Positions 20,425 to 32,268 of a stretch of 64,000 nucleotides of DNA are shown in pieces (the stretch's first letter is position 1; each line of letters begins with the position of its first letter). The stretch lies in NCBI GenBank assembly GCA_900095095.1, contig FMBT01000464.1, positions 1 through 64,000 on the forward strand, read 5' to 3'. This DNA is from Fragilariopsis cylindrus CCMP1102 (Eukaryota > Bacillariophyta > Bacillariophyceae > Bacillariales > Bacillariaceae). A program made the translations under genes and the position numbers. The notes under the pieces were generated by a model. That model was not told the origin of the DNA. It ran no database searches and saw nothing but the letters and a program-made list of their open reading frames with translations.

Positions 20425-22872
20425 CTACTCTTCTATGGGAGCTGTTCTAATGATGGTCAGCTTTCGAGATGGATTAGCACCTTTCCTACTATCATCTTCG
20501 AAACTTTTATGGCTGTCATGGATCGTACATCCTCGTCATCGACAGCAACTAATTTATCTCCGACTATAATTCGATCTGCAATCACGGATGTGTCCTTCAC
20601 TGCATGTACCACAGGAGCTCCATCATCTGGTGTGTCTATTACAACACCCAACTTGCCCGGTGGAGCAAAAATATGTATAATTTCGTCCTTCGTATTAGCT
20701 CTTGGTTGGTTATACTGCGCATCGTACGAGGCATTGTCGTCGTCGTCCATATCCATTGCTCCAAGCGCAGCCCCTGTTGCTGCAGCGTTAGCAGGAAGAG
20801 AAATATTTTGTGTATTGGATCCAAAGGTACCTCCTGCCGATGATACAGACGTGTCGCCGGCACCTCCATATGCTTTTGAGTAATCGTAATCCATAGTGGC
20901 AACGCTACGAGCAAACAAATATAAAGATTGAAACAATAAATAAAACGAAAGTGCAACATTAAATGTAAGAAAAAATTGATGTAATGACATATTCCGTTCA
21001 TTTCCGCCGAGTAGATAATCATCCAATACAATGCATCAGTTGCGTGACAAATCCAAACGAAACATACCTTTGATCACCATACATGGGAGTACCAGTTTGT
21101 GGACCACCTGCTAAAGTGCTCACTTCATCATCCCTTACGGAAACGTGTAATGGCGGTTCACCGCTACTTCTAGCGTCGCCTCCTCCTTTACTGTCGCCTC
21201 CACTCCGACAACAATATACACAAAATATCAAACACAAAATAAGGATTGCAGCACCACCACATGCTATTCCAATAATCGCAGGTTTCGTCAAAACTATACC
21301 GGGTGCCGTAGTAGGTGCATCAGTGGAAACGGATTCTGGGGGCGATGTTGGAGCTACATCTTGTATCCGGATTTCAGATACTCCTGAAACCTGCGACAGT
21401 AAATCATTTGGACTCGTTCCTAACAATGTTACATATGCAGTTCTTTCATCGTCTGTTTTAAAGGGCGAAGTTACAATTAAATTTGGAGTAAATTTGTTTG
21501 GATCAATTGTGTCGTATTCAACAGTTTGAGTATATTTCACAATTATACCTTGAGTCTGAAGTCCACGTTGATTTCCTCTCATCTTACGTTGAAGCCGCCG
21601 TAAATCTATTGGTGGGCTAATATCTGTCACTTCATACGTAGTCACAAAATTAGACACCGAGCCTTTCATATCGTTGAAAACATATGAGGTAGTAAACGAT
21701 TCCGTCAATTCCTCCCATGATACTCGTGCAGCTGTTGGTAGCTCAGTAATCCCTGCCATGCCCATTTGTAGTCCCTTCAAGGTTTCAGAAATCTTCTGTG
21801 TACTCTCGTTAGGAGCTTCAGTCGGTTCTTGAGTCGTTAATTCATATGTTGGACTTATTGTTTTTTGTTCAATTGGTGCTCTCGTTGGAGTATTTGTGAC
21901 AACAGCAGCTGCATCAGTCGGTGGCGCGGTTGGCGTAGTGGTAGGTGCAATAGTAGGATTTGCAGTTGGCACCAATGTACTCAAGACGGGAGCTTCAGTT
22001 GGATTAGTTGTCGGTGGAGGGGTTCCTAATACCACTGGAGCAGCAGTAGGTGTAGGTGCCCCAGTAGGAATAGGAGTCGGCACGGATGTTGGTGGCGCTG
22101 TTGGGATTGGAACCGGTGGTGATGTCGGAAAATTTGTTGGAGCGTTCGTAGGGGCGACGGTAATCTCTACTGTTGGAGATGAACTGGGCGTGAAACTAGG
22201 CTTACTACTGGGTACACCTGTGATTACTATGGTTACATCACTAGGAGATCCAGTCGAACTATAACTCGGAGTAAATGATGGCATCGTAGTAGTTGTACGA
22301 TCAGTCGGACCTTGAGACGGTGTCAACGTTAGGCTAATTGTCGGTGCTGAAGACGGTGTTGCCGTTGTACTATCATTGGTCGGTGCTGAAGACGGTGTTG
22401 CCGTTGTACTATCATTGGTCGGCGACGGGGTGGGAACCATTAATGTGTTTGTTGTATTTCCGCTATCTGACTGCTCGATGACGTTCACAACAAAGCGCAT
22501 TCCCCATTCACAGAGTTGCGCAATATTATCGGCAAAGAATACAGGTTTCCCATCGATATAATTCTTGGCATCAGATTCTAAAAAAGTGTAACTAGCTGGA
22601 CTATTACTACCAACTAGGATACTACCCGTGTCGTTGCAATTTCCTGTTGGATTGATGTAGACAGTTTGATTTTCATTAGTAGCCCAGAAGAATGTTATTG
22701 TATCACCAACAGTAGCATTATAGTTATCATACGGTTGATTCGGAGCTTTCAATTGCCACGGATTTATGAAAATATCGTTACCAGTTACGGTGGAAAATAA
22801 TGTGGTGCTCATCAGCAGGATCATTCCAATTCCAATAGGAAGAGAGTTCATTGCAGTACTTATCGTAATCAT
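20425..22872 (-). CDS. Cupredoxin-like / mucin-stalk / TM / PDZ membrane protein, copy B (frameshifted tail)
   Basis: Paralog of copy A with the same order of parts. Exon 1 is 22872-21068 (ATG chosen at 22872) and exon 2 begins at 20904; the intron (GTATGT...CTCGTAG) sits at the same place and phase as in copy A. Cupredoxin-like region: VGDTITFFWATNENQTV, then FFADNIAQLCEWGMRFVV, with a Cys-x2-Gly-Met arrangement near its end. The stalk has SAPTNDSTTATP, SPTP and TAPPT repeats. The juxtamembrane domain has RRLQRKMRGNQRGLQ. TM: KPAIIGIACGGAAILILCLIF. The PDZ matches copy A until about 20490, where one base seems lost; as written the frame stops at 20457, and in the neighbouring frame the expected PDZ end continues to a stop at 20425. 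Confidence 0.85.
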
Positions 22873-24080
22873 TTTCAATTGGACGTGTTTGTAATGCTTA
22901 TGTATATCTGTGTCTCTGATTTATCAATGTATCGTCCAATCAATAGCTGCTAGCCAGAAGTATTTTAAACACTTTACTTTCAAGCTTCTTGGAATATTGG
23001 AATCAATCGAATGAATAATGAATCGTTGCTAAGAGTAATGTAAACGGACGGTGTATCTTAAAGTTATGCAAGTTCAGTCGTAACACGGGATCAATGACAT
23101 GTGGGTTGATATTCAGGTTAGAACCGACAAATATTGATATATGGAGAATATTCTATTTTGAATGTGTATCGCTTAAGCTCTCCACGTACGATACTCATTT
23201 ATTATTGTTGTCTACGTATCTTGGTAAATGTAAACTTTAATTATGTTGTTTAATGTGTTATTGTCGTGCTTGTTTATTTTAGGCAACAAAAATCGAAAAA
23301 ATGAACCGCCAAATTTCTAATACTATCATACACGTGCATTCCCATCACGAGCATACCCTTTCTTCCGTTAACACTTTTAACCGTAAAAAACGACAGGTTT
23401 CGACTTACTAGCTACAATATCATTCCCGCGGATACCATGACCCGGAAGATAAAATCAACCGTGCATATCCCCACTCACTACTGATCGGATGGATACAACA
23501 GAGGATAGTATCTATCCTTAAATACTTTACAAGGCAAATGAATGAAGAGTGGATATTGACAAACCACGTGAGTAGCGAGGTTCTTACAATTATATTTTTC
23601 AATGGTATACAGTATTGTAATTGTTAATCAAGGTCAACATTGTATGTTTGGCATGTCCAGCCAAGCCACGACTCCATAATTGACACCTGTCACAACTTTG
23701 ACAGTACAAGTCAGATTTCACACTTTTTGAATAAGATAACACCCAAATGCCTATCATACAAACTTTGAACATATATATGTCCTAGGTTTTTTGTATGTGG
23801 GGGAGGGGGGTTAGAGAAACTATTTATTTCGTCAGCATTTGTTTTAGCGCGGATTATAATATTATTTGATTGATGGCAGATGGCAATTAAACAATAAAAA
23901 AGTAACCACTAATTTATAATGCGTAAGTTACCAGTATAAAAAAGGATTCTATTCAAGGATGCGAAGTAAGGAATAAAGAAAAGTAACAACGACACTTACA
24001 TTTCTTCATTTGCAGAAGAAGATATTACAGACCGAGTTCGACGGTGGATCCTGTAAGAACGAACCTAGCTAGCTAATATC
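22873..24080. promoter_or_regulatory. Divergent intergenic region
   Basis: About 1.2 kb between copy B (-) and the 563-residue gene (+). Contains GAATCAATCGAATGAATAAT-type words at about 23002-23025 and a G-run (GGGGGAGGGGGG) near 23800. No gene recognised. Confidence 0.45.
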
Positions 24081-25772
24081 ATGTCTAATTTTTTGGACCT
24101 TTTCTTTCCTTTGGTAGCAACTACGGCGGCTGTCGCTGTTAGTGGGCTAGTGCTGCTGCAAACAGATCGAGTGTCACGCAAAATTCTATCTCCTGCACAA
24201 CTAAGCACGAAACGGAGGGGAGAATTCAAATACAATTGGAAACAATCCGTGGATAAGGTCAAGTTGCTAATGGATTATTGTTTAGCTGGTGGTCCAGAAA
24301 ATTACAATGAGGATCCAGAAATTGTTATGAAGAATGCAGAATATATTTCAAAAGAGGGAGACTTGGACACACTGGTAGAGCAAATTACTGATAAGAAGGA
24401 TTTAGAATCTAGATATTTTACACTTAAAATCGATAAAGATCCACACGATCCGACAGAAGAACTATATCTATTTATAGTGAGAGAGCAGCTATCAAAAACC
24501 ATTACACAACGGCTACTATATCAGGTACCATTGGTAAAATTTGGTATGAAACTCGCAAAAGCTTTTGAGGACAAACTGACTACAACAACTCTCTGCTTCG
24601 TAGCAGACGCTAGTTCAGGAAAGGCTTCAGGTATGTTGGAATCTTTACTAAAAGAATCAAAGGCGGGAGTTCCAACTATTTCGGAACCCTTCTGGATGGT
24701 CCAAGTAGCACGTTTGACGGAAGCAAAACTCTTCACATTACCAAAAATCAAAAAAATAATATTTGCATTAAATCGTTTGGATGCATGGAGTTTGAGACAC
24801 GAGGTTGCCAAAGGAGACGCCAAAACGGTTATGATTACTCTACCCGGTCAAGCTATTGTCGCCACTCTCCTACCCTTGATCCAAAGTGTTTTCCCAGAAG
24901 ATAGGCATATTTTTACATACGATGGATGCGTTAGTTCGGTGCAACGAGGTATGCACGCTGAGAGTATCTACAAAAAAAGGCAACTTGTTCCTCGTCTAGA
25001 ATCAATCATCCAAGGCATGTGCCAAGATCCGGTAAGATTAAGTAATCCGCTTCCATCATATAATCCATTGAGCCATGATATCTCACTTGGTGGTAGGGGT
25101 GGTCGTTTGGATCAGGCTCTAGCTCATGTTCCTGTACAGCAGGCGCGAATCGTCGAAACCTGGATGAGTAGTGTCGACGCATACTTCAAACTGAAGGAAG
25201 AAGAACCAACTAATGGATACTTACCATATTGTTTTAAGTTAGGCCTTTTGACCGATGACCCCGTTGGAAATTTTGAGTATGGAACGGATTCGTATTGGTC
25301 TCTTAATTCCTTGTTGCAGTATGTGACAGGTTGCAGGTCTAGAGCTATCCCTGAAGGAGTGTTGGACGCCGCAAAGGAATGGGTCAAAGATTTTAACCAA
25401 GCACAAGAAGTAGAACAGAAAAAAATTAACGTGTCTGTCGCCCTGTCAGAACATGAACGAAAAATGATTGAAAATTGCTGTTTTCAACACAAACAAATAT
25501 TGATAGGTAATAAGACATTAATTGACACCGTCTTACCTAGAGAACACTGGACAATGAAGCAAGCATCTCGCGCTGGATGCTCCTGCTGTGGACCTGATCC
25601 ATATGACCAAATGGAGGAGGAAGAAGAAGATAATGAAGAATCTAAGTCGGATGATGTTATGTCCAGTAATTTCATGACGGGAGTATCTAGTTCGACAAAA
25701 GTTAATAATGGATTTTCGAGCAAATATGTTGATGGAACTGCCGGATTTGCGTTCGATCCGTCACGTTTTTAA
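24081..25772 (+). CDS. Conserved-looking protein, possible P-loop/sulfotransferase-like fold
   Basis: Single exon, 563 residues. A hydrophobic N-terminal segment (about 5-27: FLDLFFPLVATTAAVAVSGL) suggests a membrane anchor or uncleaved signal. The central part has ADASSGKASGMLESLLKES followed by PTISEPFWMVQVARL; the spacing loosely recalls a sulfotransferase P-loop and the 'SEPFWM' strand after it, but no clean Walker motif is present. Near residue 502 is a Cys-rich cluster (RAGCSCCGPDPY), followed by an acidic tail (MEEEEEDNEES). It has globular, non-repetitive composition throughout and is surely a real gene. I do not recognise the family firmly; the sulfotransferase-like idea is an inference of low weight. 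Confidence 0.75.
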   Translation: MSNFLDLFFPLVATTAAVAVSGLVLLQTDRVSRKILSPAQLSTKRRGEFKYNWKQSVDKVKLLMDYCLAGGPENYNEDPEIVMKNAEYISKEGDLDTLVEQITDKKDLESRYFTLKIDKDPHDPTEELYLFIVREQLSKTITQRLLYQVPLVKFGMKLAKAFEDKLTTTTLCFVADASSGKASGMLESLLKESKAGVPTISEPFWMVQVARLTEAKLFTLPKIKKIIFALNRLDAWSLRHEVAKGDAKTVMITLPGQAIVATLLPLIQSVFPEDRHIFTYDGCVSSVQRGMHAESIYKKRQLVPRLESIIQGMCQDPVRLSNPLPSYNPLSHDISLGGRGGRLDQALAHVPVQQARIVETWMSSVDAYFKLKEEEPTNGYLPYCFKLGLLTDDPVGNFEYGTDSYWSLNSLLQYVTGCRSRAIPEGVLDAAKEWVKDFNQAQEVEQKKINVSVALSEHERKMIENCCFQHKQILIGNKTLIDTVLPREHWTMKQASRAGCSCCGPDPYDQMEEEEEDNEESKSDDVMSSNFMTGVSSSTKVNNGFSSKYVDGTAGFAFDPSRF

Positions 25773-25958
25773 GGCAGGATGGAAGATACTTCTAGTAATT
25801 CATAGCCATTTACTCTAGTTAATATATAATGCCGAATAAGATTACGGATACTATGTTAAATTGCACTGTATTTATTATGAAGTGCTATGCGGCGACGATT
25901 TAATCTAAATGACTAGTTCTTCAATCTTGAATTGATAAAAACCTTTTTTCTGAGATTT

Positions 25959-28900
25959 TTAAGCTCGGAATCGAAATTTGATGTAAGGCAAGTCGACGTC
26001 TTCGTCAGTGTCCTTGTCGTTGGCAATCACTTCCAAGATAATGAATAATTGATCCTCTGGGAACTCTTTTTTTGTGATACTGGTGATCACGTCAGTCATC
26101 GTCATTTTCTTTCGTTCCTCCACCTTTTTCTTGTTTGCAAAGAAACTGTACAGGATCGAAACACCGTAAGATAACATGGAAATATCCAAATTGTACTCTG
26201 TTTCAAAATAATCCATGAATTCTCCCAATGTGACGTTGCCACGATCGAATGAGATCGAATCCCAGGCCGTCCATTCCCATTCCTTGCCTTTGAACACACA
26301 CTTAGTCCCCTTTGGTGCTGTCGGTTCTGATAAAGTCATAAAGGGGACCGCCAAGTTCAAGAAACCATTCTTGTAATCTTCGATATTTTGGGCCCTGCGC
26401 GAAGTTCCAACAATTTTGTACAATTCCATACAAATCAATCCTGCCACCAACGCTGTTGTGGTGGCAATGGCTGGAATAATCCTTCCGGCAATAGCTCGTG
26501 ACCGATGTGTATCCTCGGTAGGAATTTGATAATTCAATGCACGTAGATTTGAACAAGCTGTTACAAATAACATGTGATCATCAAGATCTTTGTCAAAATC
26601 AATGGGAGCCAATTGGAATCCAGCTAGATCGGCCTTCTTCGGAAGAGAGTTCCATATTCTGTCAGCTTCAACGTCCCCGGTATCCATGGTGTCGTTATCG
26701 TTGGCCTTAGCTTCTGCATCGTTGGCTGCAATCTTGACTCCGTCTGCTGGTGTAAAGTCAGGTACGATAACATCGTTGAGAGTGGCTTTGAAGTATTCCT
26801 TGTCGGTACGCCCTTTGATTCCGTACATAGTAGCTCTCAAATTTGCAGCGGCAACGATAAAATCTAAATGATTGAACATCTCGGCATCCTCACATTTTGA
26901 ATCTAAACCAAAATTAATCGGTACAGGACAACGCTTCGAACCAGACCAAAATTGGGTTCCGGTTGATGTGACCTGATCTTCCGGAAAGTTATGCAGAAGC
27001 TGACGGATTTGATTGTCAAAGAGATCCTCAAATTTCAAACGAGCCCAACCAACACAATCTTCAAAGGTCATGGGACGATCATCAACTAAAGTTCGACGGA
27101 TGATCTTCAGGGTTTCCGTTTTGTTGTTGGGTTGCAAGGTAGATAGATATTCCTCTGAGGATTGGCTCAAGTACGAATTGACATCTTCAGCCGACTGTTT
27201 GAACTCCCCTTCAAAGTAATCGCGCGCCCATTGCAATGTATGCTGAATTTGGCTAGGAAAATTCTTCAGAGTGCAGACAGGAATCGATTTTTCCGGAGGA
27301 TCACGAGTGGCACCATAATTTTCGGTCATGCCAGGAACCACAACTTGAGTATTTCCCTTCGTTCCCAAGGTACCACTTTCCAGCATAGGTAGTTGGTAAA
27401 ATACACAACGTTGATCAACGTATAAACGAGCTTCGACATTGTCGAGGGCCGTACAAACACCCGAAAGCTTGTCATAAAACGTATCACCAAAGACATTTTC
27501 GGTGTTGGGTGCAACCTTTTCTTGCAGAGCCGTAATGTTCATGCCAGGGTTCATTCCCTGAACAGCACTGGCCGCCGCGGATGATTTGAAATCACTAATA
27601 TCCTTACTGCGGAAAAGAAATTGACGCGATAGATTTGATTTTTCGATAATATCCATATCTGTTACAGTAACATGTCCCTTAGGACCACATCCCACACCCT
27701 GTTGTTTTGATTTCAAATATTTACACCAAATAAAAATAAGATGAGAAATTAGCAAAAGTGTGTGTGACTTTTTAACAGTAAACAATGAAGTATCAATATA
27801 TAAGCATTAACACTACAATACGTACCATTAAGGCCCAGTTTTTGAGCATTTCACACCCAATAGCTCCAGCACCAACGATGAAATAATTCAAGTCAAGCAA
27901 TTTTGCTTGCATCTCCTTTCCGAAACATGCAATCTGAGAATCGTATCTTGTTCCATCATTCTGCGCTGCAACCTCATCAGCTGGTAAAATTTCGTCTGGT
28001 AATGTTTCATCGGCATCTAAAAAGAAAAATCCGTTGATGGGAGAAAATTTTCCACTACACGCCTTAAGAACTTCTTGTCCAACGATACCACCAAGGGCAG
28101 CACACATGGGACTTAAAATTGCCTTTGAACCTGAGGCAAGTTGAAGTACAATACGTTCCTGGGCTGAAGTTAATGCATCTTCTCCAGCTGCCGAAACAGC
28201 GGCCTTTACAATATCCAATACTTTGGTACAGGCGATAGTATCCCCTGGAGTTGGGAATTCTCCGTCGTTCTGATTGGATCGAAATTCTTCCAAAGCTTGA
28301 AAGGATTTATGTAATAATAGAGGACGATCGAATTTAGCAAAATCAGACATCATGCATTCTCCTGGTTCTGCTACCCGCTTTTCGTAGGTTTCGAAGGCAA
28401 TTGTGACCGGTTGTTTGACTTGGGTGATGTAACCCTGTTGGGCCTTTCCTCCGGTTTCTTCGATTGCTGCACCTTCAATTTCAAACATATAAGGCGACGT
28501 TACATTCACCGTGTAGTTCTTGTTGCTTTCTAATCCTGAGAGGCCTTTGAGTCTAGCAAAGGTGATCATATCACCTGATTCAAGTGCATGACGACCTAAA
28601 TCCTCGAGGACTTTCACCACAACCTTGGTACCCTCTTGAAATACTGATTCAATCTGCGAAGTAGCCGGTGGATTACCATCCTTATCCGCGCATACAAATG
28701 CAGACCCGAAATCACAAAATACTTGTCCGAAGACACCGCACGATAAGGAATAAACGAAAGATGCATTGACCGAACGACATTTTTCATTCAACGTGACCAA
28801 TAATTCATTACTAAGAGGAATAGTGACTACTAGACATGTAATACCAGTATCCAAGAGTGGAACAAGTTGTTCGGCTGTAAGAGCTGTTACGTCGGAGGCG

Positions 28901-29427
28901 ACACTCACATTAACGTATGGATTTAATTCCGCTAATAATGGTCGGCAAATTTCCGCACGACTGATTGCTCCATCGGCTACCACGTCTTCTGGTTTTAAGA
29001 AAAAGTTTCCACCGACATCATACGTGTTCGGAGGTAAGGGATCGACTACAACCAAGGAATGGATTCCAGCTAGGATACAATTTTTGGCAACTTCGACACC
29101 AAGACCAGAACATCCAATCATTAATGCTTTGGATGCCATCATACGACGTTGTGCCTCGTGTCCCATCACGTAAAGTTGACGAGAATACAACTTTTCATCG
29201 ACTTTTTTTTAAATTTATTTTTAAATAGAACGAGTGGATTATATACTGTGAGTGTTTCAATGTTTGAAAGAACTAAATTCAACGCAACGATATAAAACGT
29301 GAACGAAATAGAACAAAGCAAAGCATGGTTTCTATATGACGTCCGTCTCTCTCCTCTCCTCTTCTCTCGTTTTCGTACCTTCGGTAGTCGCAGAAGCTTC
29401 CATCGGGGTTGCGTCTTCTGCTGACAT
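25959..29427 (-). CDS. UBA1: Ubiquitin-activating enzyme E1
   Basis: The E1 enzyme that adenylates ubiquitin with ATP, forms a thioester and passes ubiquitin to E2 enzymes. Three exons: 29427-29379 (49 nt), 29201-27826 and 27698-25959; introns 177 and 127 nt; 1,054 residues, normal for UBA1. The second exon's long frame has no ATG before LYSRQLY; the short first exon supplies it, joining as MSAEDATPMEASATTE-VDEKLYSRQLYVMGHE. Features: inactive adenylation half (IGCSGLGVEVAKNCILAG), active half ([42 protein letters not shown]), catalytic Cys in KSIPVCTLKNFP at about residue 617, QHTLQWARDYFEGEF, and a C-terminal ubiquitin-fold domain ending LPYIKFRFRA. Cytosol and nucleus. Confidence 0.95.
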
Positions 29428-30096
29428 TGTTTTTTGTCGTTTTGTGGGTGGGTTAGGGGAAGTTATGTTGAATAATAGATTAGTTCTCAAACGATTAAAC
29501 GATGAGACTATAAAAGGCGATGTTGGTTACTGTACTGTGGTTTTGAGAGTTGTAGAGATCGACAGTAATAGTAAATTATTGTACTGCGGTCATTCGTATT
29601 TTACGGACAGTCAGATCATTGTGTTCCAAGGTTTGAGTGAATTTTAGCTATTATTTTTTTACTCTCCTTTTTTTAGATCTTTTAGTCACGATCATTCCGT
29701 GACTGCAATATTTGAATTGACGAATTTTTTCGAATTAATCTCTACAAACCTCCTCTTACATCTTGTATATGTGGTTACTAATGGATTGATTTTAGGTCTA
29801 TTAGTGGTGAACGGTATTCCCCTGCTGTGGCATTATGGGGTGCCTTCTGTATCGCTGTTCTGCACAAGGAGAAACAATTGCTTCTACATTGAACAGCTAA
29901 TTTGTTTGAAAAGTTAAAAGGAACTTCACTAGCTGAATTTGAGTAGTAGTATAATAAATATAATTGAATTATTAGTGAATTTATTGATTAGTTATTGACT
30001 GAGTTCGTTCTCCTGTATGAGAATAATTACTAAATGGTAATACATCCGACTTTGTTGTAGTACTTCGCCCGTCGTTCTAGTAGAGCTTATTCAAGT
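29428..30096. other. Intergenic, promoter side of UBA1
   Basis: About 670 bp upstream of UBA1 and downstream of UTP5. Short chance frames only; no repeat or family match seen. Confidence 0.45.
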
Positions 30097-31827
30097 TTAA
30101 TCGACCATCATGGACAACCTCCCCTCTAAGCGCAATAAATCAGAAAAGCTTTCTATTCGCTCGAATAGCATATTCCTCAAAACAGCCAAGTGCTCTGAAT
30201 CAAAGCTTCCTCGTTTGAGGCAGTGTGAGATCCAAACCGAAAGAGACTCTGCACGAAGCGGACTAGATGCCAAACGAGATGTTAGCTTTCCCAACAATAT
30301 CACCAAAAGATCTTCGTTCATTTGCTTTATAGTAGTCGCAATTATCCCTACATCATGGACAGAAAGCGCTAATTCTAAGAGACTATCATCACTTGATTGA
30401 AGAGCCTGTGTCAAAAGTTCCTTGAGAGATTCTGTGGTGGCCGTTAGAGGTTTGAATTTTGTTTTGCCTGCTGCCCCCGCAATGGCAAATGCAACGCGCT
30501 TATCATCATCGTCATTATCGTCTTCGTTCTCTTCTTCATCGAGGGCATCGGTCAGCATTTGAAGACGCTCAGCAATTGTTACATTCTTTGCATCGTCCTC
30601 GTCAATATCACTACTGTTTTCATCATCATCATCATCATCATCGTTGTTCTCTGTCGATAATTTCATCTTTTTCACAGACGCTAGTGATTCATGACCAGCT
30701 TGTCCAGGACCAAGAACTTTGCTTTCTGAAGGTTTTCGCTTATTTGTGTTTGTAGCTTCATTCCTTTCGTTAGATTTTTGTTGTTCATCCAAATTATAGA
30801 CGGCTGGTAGATCATCTTCGTTCTCTAACGATAAATTGATCCATTGAACACGATATTCCGAGGATCGTTGATGGATTAAGGCTAATGCTTTATTATTATT
30901 TTTCAAGAAAAAGGCTACTGCATTGTTGGTTGAGAGTTGCGTAAGTTTTTCGTACGACTTCTTTTTCCCAGAAACAATAGAGTAGAGGGAACAGTTACGT
31001 AACAATGTGAATTCATCCTCTTTCGATTGTGCTATAACTTGTAGACAAGATTGACCTCCTGCCTGCTGGGTGCTATCTGTCGGAAGTCTGGCAACCTCTT
31101 CGCATGATTCTAAATCGTATAAGATGGCGTCTCCCGCATCTTCAGAGACTACCACAATATTGGAATTTCCAAAACATGGACTCATTTCTATACTAGATGC
31201 ATCTCCGAGATGAGCAGATGACGAGGAAGCCTTTATTTTGATCTTCCCAGTCTTCTTTCCCGAGTCTTTGTCCATAATACGAATTCCGCTGTCTTTGGTG
31301 TGTACAACAACATGCGATGATGTGACAATCAACGACGCTGCGTCTTTTTTACCTTGTTCGGTAGTCATGTCATTGTCAACATCATCACCTTCATCGAAAC
31401 CACTAAACCGACCACTCTTAATCTTTCTAACAAGTTTATTGTTTGAAGATTGGTATTCCTGTACAACAAGTTTAGGGCCGTAACGAGCCAACGCGTAATA
31501 CTTTTCGTCGTTACCTTCTGAAGGAGCAGCCAGTGCTAAGAAGGCTTGATCTTCTGTGGCGGATAATGTAGTGGCAACAACACCGCGATTCAAATCCCAA
31601 ACAACAATTTGTTCCCGTCCAAAAAGTCCCAAAACTGATGTTGTTCCAACAAATACTAACTGAATCAGTGGAAGTTGAGAAGTGTGGGTCAAAGTCAACT
31701 GAAGTGTCGTTGACGAGTCAGACACTTGATAAACCTGAATCAAATGTCGCGATGACGAAGCCGTTGAAGGAGCCTTTATTACGGCCAAACTTCCGTCGGG
31801 AGACGATGCAGATAGTAACAGATTCAT
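30097..31827 (-). CDS. UTP5: WDR43/UTP5-like SSU-processome protein
   Basis: Single exon, 576 residues. The N-terminal half is a WD40 beta-propeller (LLSASSPDGSLAVIKAP, VVWDLNRGVVATTLSA, ILYDLESCEEVARLP). A Lys/acidic-rich linker (DDDDDDDENSSDIDEDD) follows, then a C-terminal Utp12-type helical domain starting about SLKELLTQALQSSDDSLLE and ending ERIESFSDLLRLEGRLSMMV. This order is that of UTP5 in yeast and WDR43 in animals, a t-UTP component needed for rRNA transcription and early 18S pre-rRNA processing in the nucleolus. CAT/GAT triplet repeats encode the poly-Asp run. It lies head-to-tail behind UBA1 on the same strand. Confidence 0.85.
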   Translation of the reverse strand: MNLLLSASSPDGSLAVIKAPSTASSSRHLIQVYQVSDSSTTLQLTLTHTSQLPLIQLVFVGTTSVLGLFGREQIVVWDLNRGVVATTLSATEDQAFLALAAPSEGNDEKYYALARYGPKLVVQEYQSSNNKLVRKIKSGRFSGFDEGDDVDNDMTTEQGKKDAASLIVTSSHVVVHTKDSGIRIMDKDSGKKTGKIKIKASSSSAHLGDASSIEMSPCFGNSNIVVVSEDAGDAILYDLESCEEVARLPTDSTQQAGGQSCLQVIAQSKEDEFTLLRNCSLYSIVSGKKKSYEKLTQLSTNNAVAFFLKNNNKALALIHQRSSEYRVQWINLSLENEDDLPAVYNLDEQQKSNERNEATNTNKRKPSESKVLGPGQAGHESLASVKKMKLSTENNDDDDDDDENSSDIDEDDAKNVTIAERLQMLTDALDEEENEDDNDDDDKRVAFAIAGAAGKTKFKPLTATTESLKELLTQALQSSDDSLLELALSVHDVGIIATTIKQMNEDLLVILLGKLTSRLASSPLRAESLSVWISHCLKRGSFDSEHLAVLRNMLFERIESFSDLLRLEGRLSMMVD

Positions 31828-32268
31828 TGCCTAAGAGGTGTATGTCGTTCGCAACTGCTTACAATAGGGGTATATATCAATATTAATTGATCTTAGATAT
31901 TGTCATGTATCGTCATATATTTTTGTAAAGTTCTCTTGCAAATCTTGATGTGTTTTTGTTGTTACTTTTCTCGTAAAATTGCTTTTCGTAGTTTTATTTT
32001 TATTATTTTTTCAGTGGTTTGAGGCGCTGTGACGAAGTAACTGACAGACGGACACCACGGGAAAATAGATTTTTTTAATCAATTTTTATTTTTGCGCGAA
32101 CGGATGATGACATCGTGATGCATGTCGATCGAAATTGACAATTAATCGCATATCGTTCTTCGAATTTGAAAATTAAAACTCGAAAACTGTGGAAGAGATG
32201 TGGCTGTTGTCGATTTGCATTCATTTCGAATCAAGATCTTCACATTTGATGGCTATAAAGTCATAATT
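31828..32268. promoter_or_regulatory. Divergent intergenic region
   Basis: About 440 bp between UTP5 (-) and the methyltransferase-like gene (+). Poly-T runs near 32070 and a CATGATGCATGTCGAT-like stretch near 32110. No firm motif. Confidence 0.35.

Noticed and set aside
29336-29647. 103-codon plus-strand open frame
   Set aside because: It is antisense to the UBA1 first exon and intron and reads as low-quality hydrophobic sequence.
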